The translations under genes and the position numbers were made by a program. The notes under the pieces are model-generated. The model was given only the letters and a program-made list of their open reading frames with translations, made no database searches and was not told the DNA's origin. Positions 18,005-26,195 of a stretch of 37,201 bases of DNA are shown one piece after another. The stretch's first letter is position 1, and each line of letters opens with the position of its first letter. The DNA is from Pseudomonadota bacterium (GTDB lineage: Bacteria > Pseudomonadota > Alphaproteobacteria > JACQOE01): assembly GCA_016202695.1 (NCBI GenBank), contig JACQOE010000055.1, forward strand, positions 1 through 37,201, in the 5' to 3' direction.

Positions 18005-18787
18005 ATGGCAGACCGCGCAGCCGGGGCCCTCGGGGGCAAGGTGGCGGTGGTGACGGGCGGGGGCACCGGCATCGGCCGCGCGATCGCCGCGGCCTTCGCC
18101 GCCGAGGGCGCCGCGGTCGTCGTCTCCGGGCGCCGGCGCGGCCCCATCGACGAGGTCGCGGAGCGCATCGGCGCCACCGCGGTCGCGGCCGACGTCTCCA
18201 GGGAGGAGGAGGTCGCCGCCCTGTTCAAGGACTGCGAGGCGCGCCACGGGCGGGTCGACGTGCTGGTCAACAACGCCGGCATCACCGGCCCGGTCGCCAA
18301 CGCCCACGAGATGGACATGGCGAGGTGGGACGAGACGATCGCCATCAACATCCGCGGCGTGATCCTCTGCACCAAGTACGCGGTCCAGGCGATGCTCCGC
18401 CACGGCGGGGGCGGCGCGATCATCAACATCTCGTCGAAGATGGGACTCGGCGGTTATCCCATGCGCAGCGCCTACTCGGCGACCAAGTTCGCGGTGATCG
18501 GCATCACCCAGTCGGTCGCCCACGAGGTGGGCCGGTACGGCATCCGGGTGAACGCGCTCTGCCCGGGCGCGGTGAGCGGCGAGCTGATGGACCGGGTGAT
18601 CGCCATGCGCGCCAAGGCCGAGGGGCGCGATCCCAAGGAGATCATCAGAACCAACTACACCGACGTCGCGGCGTTGCGCAAATGGGTGGAGCCCGAGGAG
18701 GTGGCCAAGGCGGCGCTGTTCCTGGCGAGCGACGCGGCCAGCGCGGTCACGGGCGAGCACATCAAGGTCGATGCCGGCCGATTCTGA
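18005..18787 (+). CDS. Short-chain dehydrogenase/reductase
   Basis: A 260-residue classical SDR. TGGGTGIG (17-24) binds the cofactor, NNAG is at 89-92, and the catalytic set is Ser144, Tyr157 and Lys161 (YSATK). The second-strand end reads VVVSGRRR, with arginines where an acidic residue would favour NAD, so NADP(H) preference is plausible. The C-terminal half has an insertion (RVIAMRAKAEGRDPKEII) typical of substrate-specific lids. GGAGGG precedes the ATG. It is directly upstream of a beta-keto acid cleavage enzyme, so oxidation of a beta-hydroxy acid to the beta-keto acid used by that enzyme is a reasonable inference. Confidence 0.92.
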   Translation: MADRAAGALGGKVAVVTGGGTGIGRAIAAAFAAEGAAVVVSGRRRGPIDEVAERIGATAVAADVSREEEVAALFKDCEARHGRVDVLVNNAGITGPVANAHEMDMARWDETIAINIRGVILCTKYAVQAMLRHGGGGAIINISSKMGLGGYPMRSAYSATKFAVIGITQSVAHEVGRYGIRVNALCPGAVSGELMDRVIAMRAKAEGRDPKEIIRTNYTDVAALRKWVEPEEVAKAALFLASDAASAVTGEHIKVDAGRF

Positions 18788-18815
18788 GACGAGACAGCCG
18801 ACGAGGAGGGGACGC

Positions 18816-19649
18816 ATGGCGGAACCGACGATCATCACCGTGGCGATCACCGGCAGCGTGCCGCGGAAGAAGGACAACCCGGCCGTTCCGGTGGAGCCCG
18901 AGGAGCAGATCGAGTCGACGCAGCGGGCCTTCGAGGCCGGCGCCGCGCTGGCGCACATCCACGTCCGCGACAAGGACGAGAACCCCTCCTCCGACCCCGG
19001 GCGGTTCCTCAGGGTCAAGGAGGGGGTGATGAAGCACTGCCCGGGCATGATCATCCAGTTCTCGACCGGCGGGCGGGGCCGCGCCGGCGCCGAGCGCTGG
19101 CAGCCGCTGCTTCACGACCCCGACATGGCCTCGCTCACCACCGGCTCGGTCAACTTCCCCGCCAGCATCTACGAGAACACGCCGCAGCTGATCGAGGAGA
19201 TGGCCAAGGTCATGCTGGAGCGCGACATCAAGCCCGAGATCGAGGTCTTCGACCTCGCCATGCTCTACAACGCCCACAACATGGCCGAGAAGGGCCTGCT
19301 CAGGCGCCCGATCCACTGCCAGTTCGTGATGGGCATCCCCAACGCGCTGCCGGCGCGCGAGAAGACCCTCGACTTCCTGATCTCGGAGCTCAGGGAGCTC
19401 GAACCCGACGCCACCTGGGCGGCGATGGGCATCTCGCGCTGGCAGATCGTGGTCAACGAGTGGTGCCTGAAGCGGGGCGGGCACCTGCGCACCGGGCTGG
19501 AGGACAACATCTATCGGGCCAAGGGCGTGCTGGCCACGGGCAACGCCGACCTGGTCCGGCTCGCGGCCGACCTCTGCGCGAAGTACGGCCGGCGGCCGGC
19601 CACCCCGGCCGAGGCCCGCATGATCCTGAAGCTGCGCCCCGCGACCTGA
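18816..19649 (+). CDS. Beta-keto acid cleavage enzyme (BKACE, DUF849 family)
   Basis: A 277-residue member of the BKACE family, whose founder Kce cleaves 3-keto-5-aminohexanoate. These zinc enzymes condense a beta-keto acid with acetyl-CoA, giving acetoacetate and a new CoA ester. The zinc-binding histidines are His47 and His49 in AHIHVRD, and the NPAVPVEPEE segment and FSTGGRGRAG loop are family marks. A glutamate common near residue 14 of Kce (GAEVT) is replaced here by ITGSVP, which may reflect a different subfamily and substrate. GAGGAGGGG precedes the ATG. It follows the SDR by 28 bases and is last in the plus-strand run. The substrate is unknown; amino-containing beta-keto acids are common in this family. 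Confidence 0.92.
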   Translation: MAEPTIITVAITGSVPRKKDNPAVPVEPEEQIESTQRAFEAGAALAHIHVRDKDENPSSDPGRFLRVKEGVMKHCPGMIIQFSTGGRGRAGAERWQPLLHDPDMASLTTGSVNFPASIYENTPQLIEEMAKVMLERDIKPEIEVFDLAMLYNAHNMAEKGLLRRPIHCQFVMGIPNALPAREKTLDFLISELRELEPDATWAAMGISRWQIVVNEWCLKRGGHLRTGLEDNIYRAKGVLATGNADLVRLAADLCAKYGRRPATPAEARMILKLRPAT

Positions 19650-19683
19650 AGGCCCCCGCCGGGCGCGGAGCCGGAACGAAAGG

Positions 19684-19702
19684 CGCCGGCGCTCAGCCGG
19701 CG
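19684..19702. terminator. Candidate hairpin between convergent operons
   Basis: A perfect seven-base inverted repeat with a five-base loop lies where the BKACE gene and the minus-strand lyase cluster converge, and it includes the lyase stop codon. No T-tract is seen on either side. It may aid termination, but such short GC stems arise often by chance here. Confidence 0.25.
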
Positions 19703-20628
19703 GCGCGGGCGGCGCCGGCCCCGGCCAGGAGCCCGAGCGACTCCATCGCCGAGCGGAGCCTCGCCTCCTGCTCGGGGCCGAGCGGCTGCACCGGATCGCG
19801 CGGCACCCCGGCCGGGACGCCGAGGAGGTTGAGCGCGCATTTGAGCGCCGCCGGCCAGGTGCCGGTTCCCATCAGCGCCTCGTAGACGCGGCTCAAGGCG
19901 AAGTGCCACTCGCGCCACTCCGCCGAGGGGGCCTCGCGCCCGAGCCCCATCAGCCGCCGGGCGCGCGGGCCGAACAGCTCCGGCCCGGTGGAGACGAACC
20001 CCTTCGCCCCGAGCGCCAGCCCGGGGAGGATGAACGGGCAGGGGCCGATGAGCACGTTGAGGCGCGCGCCCATCGCCTCCAGCACGTGGGTGAGGTGGAA
20101 CATGTCGCGCGAGGACTCCTTGAGCGCGACCACCGGGGCCACGTCGCAGACTGCGCGCAGGGTCTCGACCTCCATGTTGAGGCCGGTGCGCCGGGGCGAG
20201 TTGTAGGCCATGATCGGCAGCGGCACCGCCCTGGCCAGCGCCGCGTAGCGGCCGACGATCTCGCTCGTCGAGCCCTTGAGCACGTAGGACTGCGGCTGGA
20301 CCATCAGCGCGTCCGCCCCGGCCGCCGCCGCGGCCTCGGCGTAGGCGATGCTCTGCCTGGCCGAAACCCCGCTCGCCCCCACCGCGACGGGAACGCGGCC
20401 GCGCGCCTGGCGCACCGCCCGCTCGGCGAGCCGCCGGCGCTCCTCCACCGAGAGCGTCCACGACTCGCCGTTGTCGCCGGCGACGCAGATGCCGTCGACC
20501 CCGTTGCCGATGTGCCACTCGATCAGCTCGGCGAAGGCGTCGAACAGGATGTCGCCCGAAGGCGCGAACGGGGTGACGACCGCCGGGATGTTGCCGGCCA
20601 GCGTCGCTGTCGGAGTGCGCGCCGCCAT
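19693..20628 (-). CDS. DHDPS/NAL-family lyase, paralogue 2
   Basis: A 311-residue Schiff-base lyase/dehydratase-family barrel with Tyr142 (MAYNSPRRTG), Lys170 (ALKESSRDM) and Arg at the DHDPS Arg138 position. The active-site loop is GDNGES (51-56), with asparagine instead of the usual threonine of GTTGE. The PPYY segment common to the family has become QPQSY (111-115), so the pocket differs from its neighbours. It is the last and most divergent gene of a three-gene minus-strand lyase array, ten bases after the previous gene. Substrate unknown. Confidence 0.92.
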   Translation of the reverse strand: MAARTPTATLAGNIPAVVTPFAPSGDILFDAFAELIEWHIGNGVDGICVAGDNGESWTLSVEERRRLAERAVRQARGRVPVAVGASGVSARQSIAYAEAAAAAGADALMVQPQSYVLKGSTSEIVGRYAALARAVPLPIMAYNSPRRTGLNMEVETLRAVCDVAPVVALKESSRDMFHLTHVLEAMGARLNVLIGPCPFILPGLALGAKGFVSTGPELFGPRARRLMGLGREAPSAEWREWHFALSRVYEALMGTGTWPAALKCALNLLGVPAGVPRDPVQPLGPEQEARLRSAMESLGLLAGAGAARAAG

Positions 20629-20638
20629 GGCGTCCCCC

Positions 20639-21565
20639 CTACTCGGCCGCCCGGCGGGCGGCGGCGAGGCCGAGCGAGGCGAGGATCTCGGCCGCGCGCC
20701 CGCGCTCGGCCTCGCTCAGGTCGAGGAGCGGCGGGCGCGCGAACCCGCCGGGGCGTCCGAGCAGGTTCATCGCCGCCTTGAGGTTGGCCGGGAAGGTGCC
20801 CACCCCGGCGCGCATCTCGAAATCGAGCTTGAGGCAGCGGAGCTGGATGCGCCGTGCCTCCTCCACCCGGCCGGCGACGGCGAGGTCGTACATAGAGATC
20901 GCCTCGCGGCCCATGATCTGGGTCTCCATGCTGCTCACCCAGCCCGGGCAGCCCATCAGCACCGCCGCCACGCCGCGCTCGGCGGAATGGCCGGCGAGGA
21001 CCCGGATGCGCTCGCCGCAGGCCGAGAGCGTGCGCTCGAGCTGGATGAAGTCGTTGGAGCTCTCCTTGATTCCCGCCACGTACTCGATCTCGGACAGCTC
21101 GGCCACCCAGTCGGGCAGCATGTTGATCCCCGTCCGCTTGGGGATGTTGTAGAGGAGGATCGGCACCCGCGCCTCGGCCGAGATCGCCCTGTAGTGCGCG
21201 ACCACCTCGCGCCGGTTGGGCACGGCGTAATAGGGGGGAAGCACCATCACCCCCGAGACCCCGGCCGCCTTCGCCGCCGCCGACAGCTCGATCACCTTGC
21301 CGGTGACGATCGCGCCGGTGCCGCCGATCACCGGCACCCGGCCCTTGGCGGCGCCGACCGCGAGCGCGAACAGGCGGAGCTTCTCGTCCGGCTCCAGCGA
21401 CCACGATTCGCCGGTGCAGCCCGCAACCACGATGCCGTCCGCCCCCTCGGCGAGCAGGAGCTCGATGTTCTCGACGAAGGCCGCCTCGTCGATCGCGCCG
21501 TCGCGCCTGAACGGCGTCACCACCGCGACCAGGCAGCCCTTCCAGTCGACCTTGCCGTTGTTCAT
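20639..21565 (-). CDS. DHDPS/NAL-family lyase, paralogue 3
   Basis: A 308-residue DHDPS/NAL-family enzyme. The loop GCTGES is at 49-54, PPYY at 110-113, catalytic Tyr139 in LLYNIPKRTG, Arg144 at the carboxylate-binding position, and Schiff-base Lys167 in GIKESSNDF. It aligns without gaps over at least the first 170 residues with paralogue 4 next door, from the shared MNNGKV start onward, which shows a tandem duplication. The two have since diverged at the active site (YNIP here, YHHP in paralogue 4). It retains all standard catalytic residues, so it should be active. It lies between paralogues 4 and 2 with short gaps, probably in one transcript. Confidence 0.93.
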   Translation of the reverse strand: MNNGKVDWKGCLVAVVTPFRRDGAIDEAAFVENIELLLAEGADGIVVAGCTGESWSLEPDEKLRLFALAVGAAKGRVPVIGGTGAIVTGKVIELSAAAKAAGVSGVMVLPPYYAVPNRREVVAHYRAISAEARVPILLYNIPKRTGINMLPDWVAELSEIEYVAGIKESSNDFIQLERTLSACGERIRVLAGHSAERGVAAVLMGCPGWVSSMETQIMGREAISMYDLAVAGRVEEARRIQLRCLKLDFEMRAGVGTFPANLKAAMNLLGRPGGFARPPLLDLSEAERGRAAEILASLGLAAARRAAE

Positions 21566-21598
21566 CGCGATCCCCCGATCCGAGGCGGCGTGTTGACC

Positions 21599-22528
21599 CT
21601 AGGCGGCGCTCCGCCGGGCCGCGCTCTGGAACAGCCCGAAGCGCTCGAGGATGGCGCGCACCTCGCCGACCTCAGCCGGGGTGAGGTCGAGGAGCGGCCG
21701 GCGCACGTGCCCGCCCGGGCGCCCCAGCAGGTTCATCGCCGCCTTCAGGCTGGCGGGCGCGGTGCCGATCTCGTGCAGGGCCTTGTCGAGGGCGCGGATG
21801 CGGAGCTGGAGCCGGTTCGCCTCCTCGATCCGGCCGCCCGCGGCAAGCTCGAAGAGGGCGTTGCCCTCGCGGCCCATCGCGTGCGGCTCCATGCTGCCGA
21901 CGTATCCCGGGCAGCCCATCAGCACCGCCGCCACGCCCCTCTCCGCCGAGCGGCCCGAGAAGACCAGGATCCGGTCGCCCACCGCGCTCAGCGTGTCCTC
22001 GAGATTGGCGAAATCGCCGTGGCTCTCCTTGACCGCCACCACGTACTCGATCTCGGCCAGGCGCTCGAGGAACCTGGGCGCCAGGAACACCCCCGTCCGG
22101 CGCGGATGATGGTAGATCAGGATCGGCACCTTGGCGCCGTCGGAAACCGCCTTGTAGTGGGCGTAGGTCTCCTCGAGGTTGATCATCGCGTAGTAGGGCG
22201 GCGTGATCATGACCCCGGCGCAGCCGACCTCGCGGGCGGCGCGGGAAAGCTCGGTCACGTCGTCGGTGACGATCCCGCTGGTGCCGCCGATGACCGGCAC
22301 CCGCCCCCTGGCGGTCTCGACCGCGAGCCGGAAGAGCCGCAGCCGCTCCTCGCCCTTGAGCGCCCAGGACTCGCCGTTGCAGCCCGCGACCACGATGCCG
22401 TGGATGCCCTCCGAGATCATCAGCTCGAGGTTGTCGACGAACTTGCCCTCGTCGATCCCGCCGCTGCAGGTGAAGGGCGTGATGACCGCCGGGAAGTTCC
22501 CTCGCCAGCCGACCTTGCCGTTGTTCAT
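21599..22528 (-). CDS. DHDPS/NAL-family lyase, paralogue 4
   Basis: A 309-residue family member. ATG at 22528 is chosen over an in-frame GTG 15 bases upstream because GGAG sits nine bases before it and because the protein then starts MNNGKV like paralogue 3. Lys167 (AVKESHGDF) and Tyr139 are kept, but the tyrosine motif is IYHHPRRTG: the usual YN is YH, with a second histidine after it. The loop is GCNGES (49-54). These changes around the catalytic tyrosine suggest a different substrate from its tandem neighbour. It is the first gene of the three-lyase array. Confidence 0.92.
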   Translation of the reverse strand: MNNGKVGWRGNFPAVITPFTCSGGIDEGKFVDNLELMISEGIHGIVVAGCNGESWALKGEERLRLFRLAVETARGRVPVIGGTSGIVTDDVTELSRAAREVGCAGVMITPPYYAMINLEETYAHYKAVSDGAKVPILIYHHPRRTGVFLAPRFLERLAEIEYVVAVKESHGDFANLEDTLSAVGDRILVFSGRSAERGVAAVLMGCPGYVGSMEPHAMGREGNALFELAAGGRIEEANRLQLRIRALDKALHEIGTAPASLKAAMNLLGRPGGHVRRPLLDLTPAEVGEVRAILERFGLFQSAARRSAA

Positions 22529-22608
22529 CGTCGCGCGCTCCACGGTTCGGAAAGACCGCCAGTGTCCCCGAAAAGCCCCAACATATCCAGGGGCAAGCCT
22601 GCCCGGTG

Positions 22609-22693
22609 GTGACTCATTTTGCCCTCATGCTTCGACGGGCTCAGCATGAGGGCCTCGTCCTGTCGAAGGGCGAGGCAGTTCAAAATGAGTCAC
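22609..22693. repeat. Nested palindromic intergenic repeat, copy A
   Basis: The outer arms, 22609-22620 and 22682-22693, are a perfect 12-base inverted repeat (GTGACTCATTTT). Inside are a hairpin with a ten-base stem (GCCCTCATGC...GCATGAGGGC, 22621-22653) and a smaller one with CCTCG/CGAGG arms. A related copy lies at 26063-26166. This type of TTCGACGGGCTCAG/GAGGG repeat is common between genes in Alphaproteobacteria. It lies just downstream of the TAXI permease gene on the minus strand, so it could also act as a terminator or mRNA 3' stabiliser. Confidence 0.8.
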
Positions 22694-22715
22694 GACCGCC
22701 TGCCCCGGCTCGATC

Positions 22716-24698
22716 TCAGCCGGCTTCGCGCCCCTCGCCGAGCACGACCGGGCGGCGGGCGAACAGGCGCTGGACGGCGACGGCGAGCGCCGCCAGCCCG
22801 ACTCCGGCCAGGGTCCAGGGCCAGCCCTCGCCGGCGTCGCCGAGCGCGCCGGCCAGGAAGGCGATCCCGGCGGCGAAGAAGAGCGCGCGCTCGGGCGGGC
22901 TCAGCCGGTTGACGAAAAAGCCCTCGAAGGCCGCCGGCATGACCGCGAAACAGCCGAAGAGCGTGAGCACATCGTAGACCACCTCGAGGGGCGACTCCGA
23001 GAGCAGGCTGCCGTAGGCGAAGATGAAGGGGATGATGTAAAGCGCCTTGGCCATCAGCACCGACTGAAAGCCGGTCTTCATCGGCGGCGCATCGGCGATT
23101 CGCGCGGCGACGAACGCGGTCATGCAGATCGGCGGCGTGATCGTCGAGTCCTGGCTGAACCAGAAGATGATGAGGTGGGCGGCGAGCACCGAGAGCCCGA
23201 GCTCGACCAGTGCCGGAACGCCGAGCGCGGCGAGGATGACGTAGGCCGCGGTCACCGGCAGCCCCATCCCGAGGACATAGGAGATGAGGCCGACGAGGAC
23301 GATGGCGATGAACAGCGAGCCGCCGGCGACGCCGAGGATGATCGACGTCGTCTTGACCAGGAGGCCGGTGGCGGTGATGACGCCGAAGATCATCGCCGCG
23401 CTCGCCGACAGCGCCGAGAGCGTGATCGCGCTGCGCGTGCTGGCCTCGATCGCGAGCAAGAGACGCCTCGGCCCCATGCGGGTCTCACGCTTGGCGAGAC
23501 CGACCACGAACACCAGGATCACGCAGGCGGCGCTGGCGAGGAACGGCGTGAAGTCGAGCACCATCAGATAGATCAGCACCGCGATGGGGACGAACAGGTG
23601 CCCGCCCACGCGCAGCACGTCGAGCATCCCCGGCAGGCTCTCGCGCGGCAGCCCCGCCAGGTTCTTCTTCCGCGCCTTGATGTCGATGTAGAAGTAGAGG
23701 CTGGCGTAATAGAGGATCGCCGGGCCGATCGAATAGATGAGGATCTTGCCCAGCGGCTCGCCGGTGAAGGCCGACATGATGAACACCCCGGCCCCCATCA
23801 CCGGCGGGGTGAGCGCCCCGCCGAGCGAGGCGGTCGATTCGATCGCCGCCGCTTCATACGGCTGGAAGCCGGTCCGCTTCATCAGCGGGATGGTCATGCT
23901 GCCGGTGATGATGACGTTACTCACCGTGCTCCCCGACAGCATCCCCATCAGCGCGCTCGAGATCACCGCCACCTTCGCCGGCCCGCCCCGGCGGTAGCCG
24001 GCGAAGGCGAGGGCGAAGTCGGTGAAGATTCGCTCGCCGCCCGAGACCTGCAGGAAGGCGCCGAAGGCGAGGAACGTGAACAGGTAGGTCGCCATGATCC
24101 CCATGATGATGTTGAAGATGCCTTCGGGGAGCATGTAGATGTGCTCGAGCAGGTAGTCGATTCCCGTCCCCTTGTGCTCGAGCAGGCCCGGCCAGATCGG
24201 CCCGGTCAGCGCGTAGCCGATGAAGATCGCGTTGAGCGCGACGATGGTCATGCCCACGGTGCGCCGCGTGGCCTCGCAGACCACGGCAATGGCGATCACC
24301 GCGAACAGCTTGTCGTACCAGAGAACCGGATCGACGTAGGCGAAGCGCCAGGCGAAGCGGTCGGCGTTGGCGATCGCCCAGGCGAAGGTCGCCACCGCCG
24401 CCGCCGCCAGAACCCAGTCGAGCGGGCTCGGCCGCGCGCCGCTGCGCCTGCCGGCGGGGTAGAGAAGGAAGATGAGCGGGATCGCGAAGACGAGGTGCAG
24501 CGCCCGGGTGGGGATCGGCCCGAACGTCACCCGGAAGGCCATGTAGAGGGTGAGCACGGCGAGGGCGACGCTGGCCGCCGAGACGAGCCGCCCCGTCCAT
24601 CCGCCGAGCCGCCGCTGGCCGCCGGGCAAGACCCGCTCCCGAAGCTCCGCCAGCGCCTCGCCGGCGCCGCCGGAGCCCTGCTGCCGACCCTCGGTCAT
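22716..24698 (-). CDS. TAXI-type TRAP transporter fused permease
   Basis: A 660-residue membrane protein in which the DctQ-like four-helix part (about 40-190) and the 12-helix DctM part (about 190-640) are fused, as is usual in TRAP transporters that use a TAXI-type binding protein. Typical segments are YRRGGPAKVAVISSALMG, the GSTVSNVIITGSMTIPLMK loop, GGALTPPVMGAGVFIMSAF, and GMGLPVTAAYVILA later on. It should import a small organic acid or amino acid with sodium or protons. Its binding protein is encoded directly upstream at 24852-25850. The transporter pair is bracketed by the palindromic repeats at 22609-22693 and 26063-26166. Confidence 0.95.
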   Translation of the reverse strand: MTEGRQQGSGGAGEALAELRERVLPGGQRRLGGWTGRLVSAASVALAVLTLYMAFRVTFGPIPTRALHLVFAIPLIFLLYPAGRRSGARPSPLDWVLAAAAVATFAWAIANADRFAWRFAYVDPVLWYDKLFAVIAIAVVCEATRRTVGMTIVALNAIFIGYALTGPIWPGLLEHKGTGIDYLLEHIYMLPEGIFNIIMGIMATYLFTFLAFGAFLQVSGGERIFTDFALAFAGYRRGGPAKVAVISSALMGMLSGSTVSNVIITGSMTIPLMKRTGFQPYEAAAIESTASLGGALTPPVMGAGVFIMSAFTGEPLGKILIYSIGPAILYYASLYFYIDIKARKKNLAGLPRESLPGMLDVLRVGGHLFVPIAVLIYLMVLDFTPFLASAACVILVFVVGLAKRETRMGPRRLLLAIEASTRSAITLSALSASAAMIFGVITATGLLVKTTSIILGVAGGSLFIAIVLVGLISYVLGMGLPVTAAYVILAALGVPALVELGLSVLAAHLIIFWFSQDSTITPPICMTAFVAARIADAPPMKTGFQSVLMAKALYIIPFIFAYGSLLSESPLEVVYDVLTLFGCFAVMPAAFEGFFVNRLSPPERALFFAAGIAFLAGALGDAGEGWPWTLAGVGLAALAVAVQRLFARRPVVLGEGREAG

Positions 24699-24787
24699 GC
24701 CGCCGATGTCGCGCTCGCGGCGGCGGCCGGGCCCGCGAGGCGCCCGCCGCGGACCGCCCGCACCCCGAGCCGCCCGCGCCGCAAGGC

Positions 24788-24820
24788 CCCGCGGCGCGAG
24801 CCCGAAACCCGCGCCGCGGG
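24788..24820 (-). promoter_or_regulatory. Stem-loop between TAXI binding-protein and permease genes
   Basis: A perfect 11-base-pair inverted repeat (24788-24798 with 24810-24820) with an 11-base loop lies in the 153-base gap. There is no T-rich tract. It parallels the hairpins at 7812-7851 and 35571-35594 and probably sets the binding protein to permease ratio through partial termination or mRNA stabilisation. Confidence 0.6.
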
Positions 24821-24851
24821 ATGCCCGGCCTCGGCCACGCTTATCGCCGCC

Positions 24852-25850
24852 CTACTTGAGCCAGCCGACTTCCTTGTAGTACTTCGCCGCACCGGGATGG
24901 GGCGGCACCCCGAGCCCCTCGATCATGTCCTTGGGCTGCCACTCCTTGAAGGCCGAGTGGGCGGACTCGAGCTTGGTCTTGTTCTGCGCGATCTCCTTGG
25001 TCATCGCGTAGACCATGTCGTCGTCGAGACGCGTCGAGGAGAAGATCACGTAGGGCATGCCCAGCGTCTGCACCGGGCTCGTCTGGTTCGGGTAGTCGTT
25101 GGCCGGGATCGTGTACTTGACCAAGCCCCACTTGTCGGCGAGCACGTTGCGCACGCTGTCTTCGAGGGTGACGAGCACGGCGTCGCGCCCGGACATCAGG
25201 TTGGCCACCTGCGCGGCCGGGTTGTTGATGAAGAAGTTCACCATTTCGGCCTGGCGGTTCTTCCAGGCGTCGACCCGCGCGCTCGTCTCGTGCAGGTCCA
25301 CGCGCCCGCCCCAGCCCTCGACGTCCCGGATCGCCACGCCGTAGTAGTTGAGGATCTCAGTGATCATGAACAGCTCGGTCGAGCCCTGCGGGCCGGTGGA
25401 GATGCGCAGCTTCGGCTTCTTCGACTTGAGGTCCTTGAGCTCGGCCACGCCGGCGCCCTTCTCCATCACCAAGTGGAGCTTGTTCGGCGTCATCGACGCG
25501 ATCGCGCGCAGCTCGGGGAACTTCTGCTTGTAGACGCCGCCCTCGCCCGTCAGGCCCATCTTGAGGAACGGACCGTAGGAGATGCCGAGCTCGGACTGGC
25601 CGGTGCCCACCCGGAGCACGTTGCCCACGCCGCCCGGACCCGGGATCACCGAGATCGGCTGGCCGTCGTAGTGCTTGTTGGTGAGCTCGGCCACCACCGC
25701 GGCGGTCGGGAACCAGGTGCCGGTCGGGCTGCCCGAGATGAACTCGACCTGCTTGTGCTTCTTCGCCTGCGCCTCCGCCACGCCCGGCGCGAGAGCGACC
25801 AGGCCGATGGCGAGAACGGGGAATAGGAGTGTCAACGGAAGTCTCTTCAT
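24852..25850 (-). CDS. TAXI-family TRAP solute-binding protein
   Basis: A 332-residue periplasmic binding protein. Residues 1-27 form a Sec signal (basic MKR, hydrophobic core, GVAEA cleavage site). The mature protein has the TAXI hallmark near its start (GSPTGTWFPTAAVVAEL), IPGPGGVGNVLRV, and a C-terminal KYYKEVGWLK that the second TAXI protein of this window shares in the form KYFKEVGLLK. TAXI proteins deliver ligands such as glutamate or other organic acids to fused TRAP permeases; the ligand here is unknown. It is first in a two-gene transcript with the permease and is separated from it by a stem-loop. Confidence 0.94.
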   Translation of the reverse strand: MKRLPLTLLFPVLAIGLVALAPGVAEAQAKKHKQVEFISGSPTGTWFPTAAVVAELTNKHYDGQPISVIPGPGGVGNVLRVGTGQSELGISYGPFLKMGLTGEGGVYKQKFPELRAIASMTPNKLHLVMEKGAGVAELKDLKSKKPKLRISTGPQGSTELFMITEILNYYGVAIRDVEGWGGRVDLHETSARVDAWKNRQAEMVNFFINNPAAQVANLMSGRDAVLVTLEDSVRNVLADKWGLVKYTIPANDYPNQTSPVQTLGMPYVIFSSTRLDDDMVYAMTKEIAQNKTKLESAHSAFKEWQPKDMIEGLGVPPHPGAAKYYKEVGWLK

Positions 25851-26062
25851 CGCCCAAACTCCTGTTGTCGACCCGAGAACGCGCCATGGGGCGCGGGAAC
25901 GGATTCGGTCGGTACGTTTTCTCGTCGGCGGCGCCGAGCGGCCTTTCGCCCCGCCCCGCTAACCTCCCCTGTGGGGCCCCGGTTGACCACCCGGGGACCA
26001 AGTTTTATCGGCGCATTCTGCCATGTCCCGGGCCTTCCGTCCAACCCGCCGGTGAGCGGGTC
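25851..26062. other. Intergenic region upstream of TAXI binding-protein gene
   Basis: Part of a 345-base gene-free stretch (25851-26195). It should contain the leftward promoter of the TAXI operon, but no convincing boxes are seen on that strand. On the plus strand, TTGACC (25983-25988) and TATCGG (26006-26011) are spaced by 17 bases and point towards the palindromic repeat, with no gene on that strand before 28775. Confidence 0.4.
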
Positions 26063-26166
26063 GTGTCTCATTTTGCCCTCATGCCTCGACGGACTCGGCA
26101 TGAGGCCCCTGAAAATCCGCCTCACCCTGAGCGGATCGAAAGGCGAGGGGCTTCAAGACGGGTCAC
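26063..26166. repeat. Nested palindromic intergenic repeat, copy B
   Basis: This is a diverged relative of the repeat at 22609-22693: it shares CTCATTTTGCCCTCATGC at its left end and the same hairpin layout (CCTCATGCC...GGCATGAGG), followed by a second hairpin (CCGCCTCACCCTGAGC...) that is longer than in copy A. The outer arms are imperfect. It lies just past the aminotransferase stop codon on the minus strand, as copy A lies just past the TAXI permease. Confidence 0.7.
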
Positions 26167-26195
26167 GGGCGGTGAGCCGGGCGGCGAAGGCCCGC

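Noticed and set aside
12800-19649. Complete L-hydroxyproline catabolic cluster
   Set aside because: Dehydrogenase and DHDPS-family genes fit, but no proline racemase-family epimerase and no 2-oxoglutarate semialdehyde dehydrogenase are found in the window.
22609-26166. CRISPR array or insertion sequence ends
   Set aside because: There are only two diverged palindromic copies, with no regular spacing and no cas or transposase genes.
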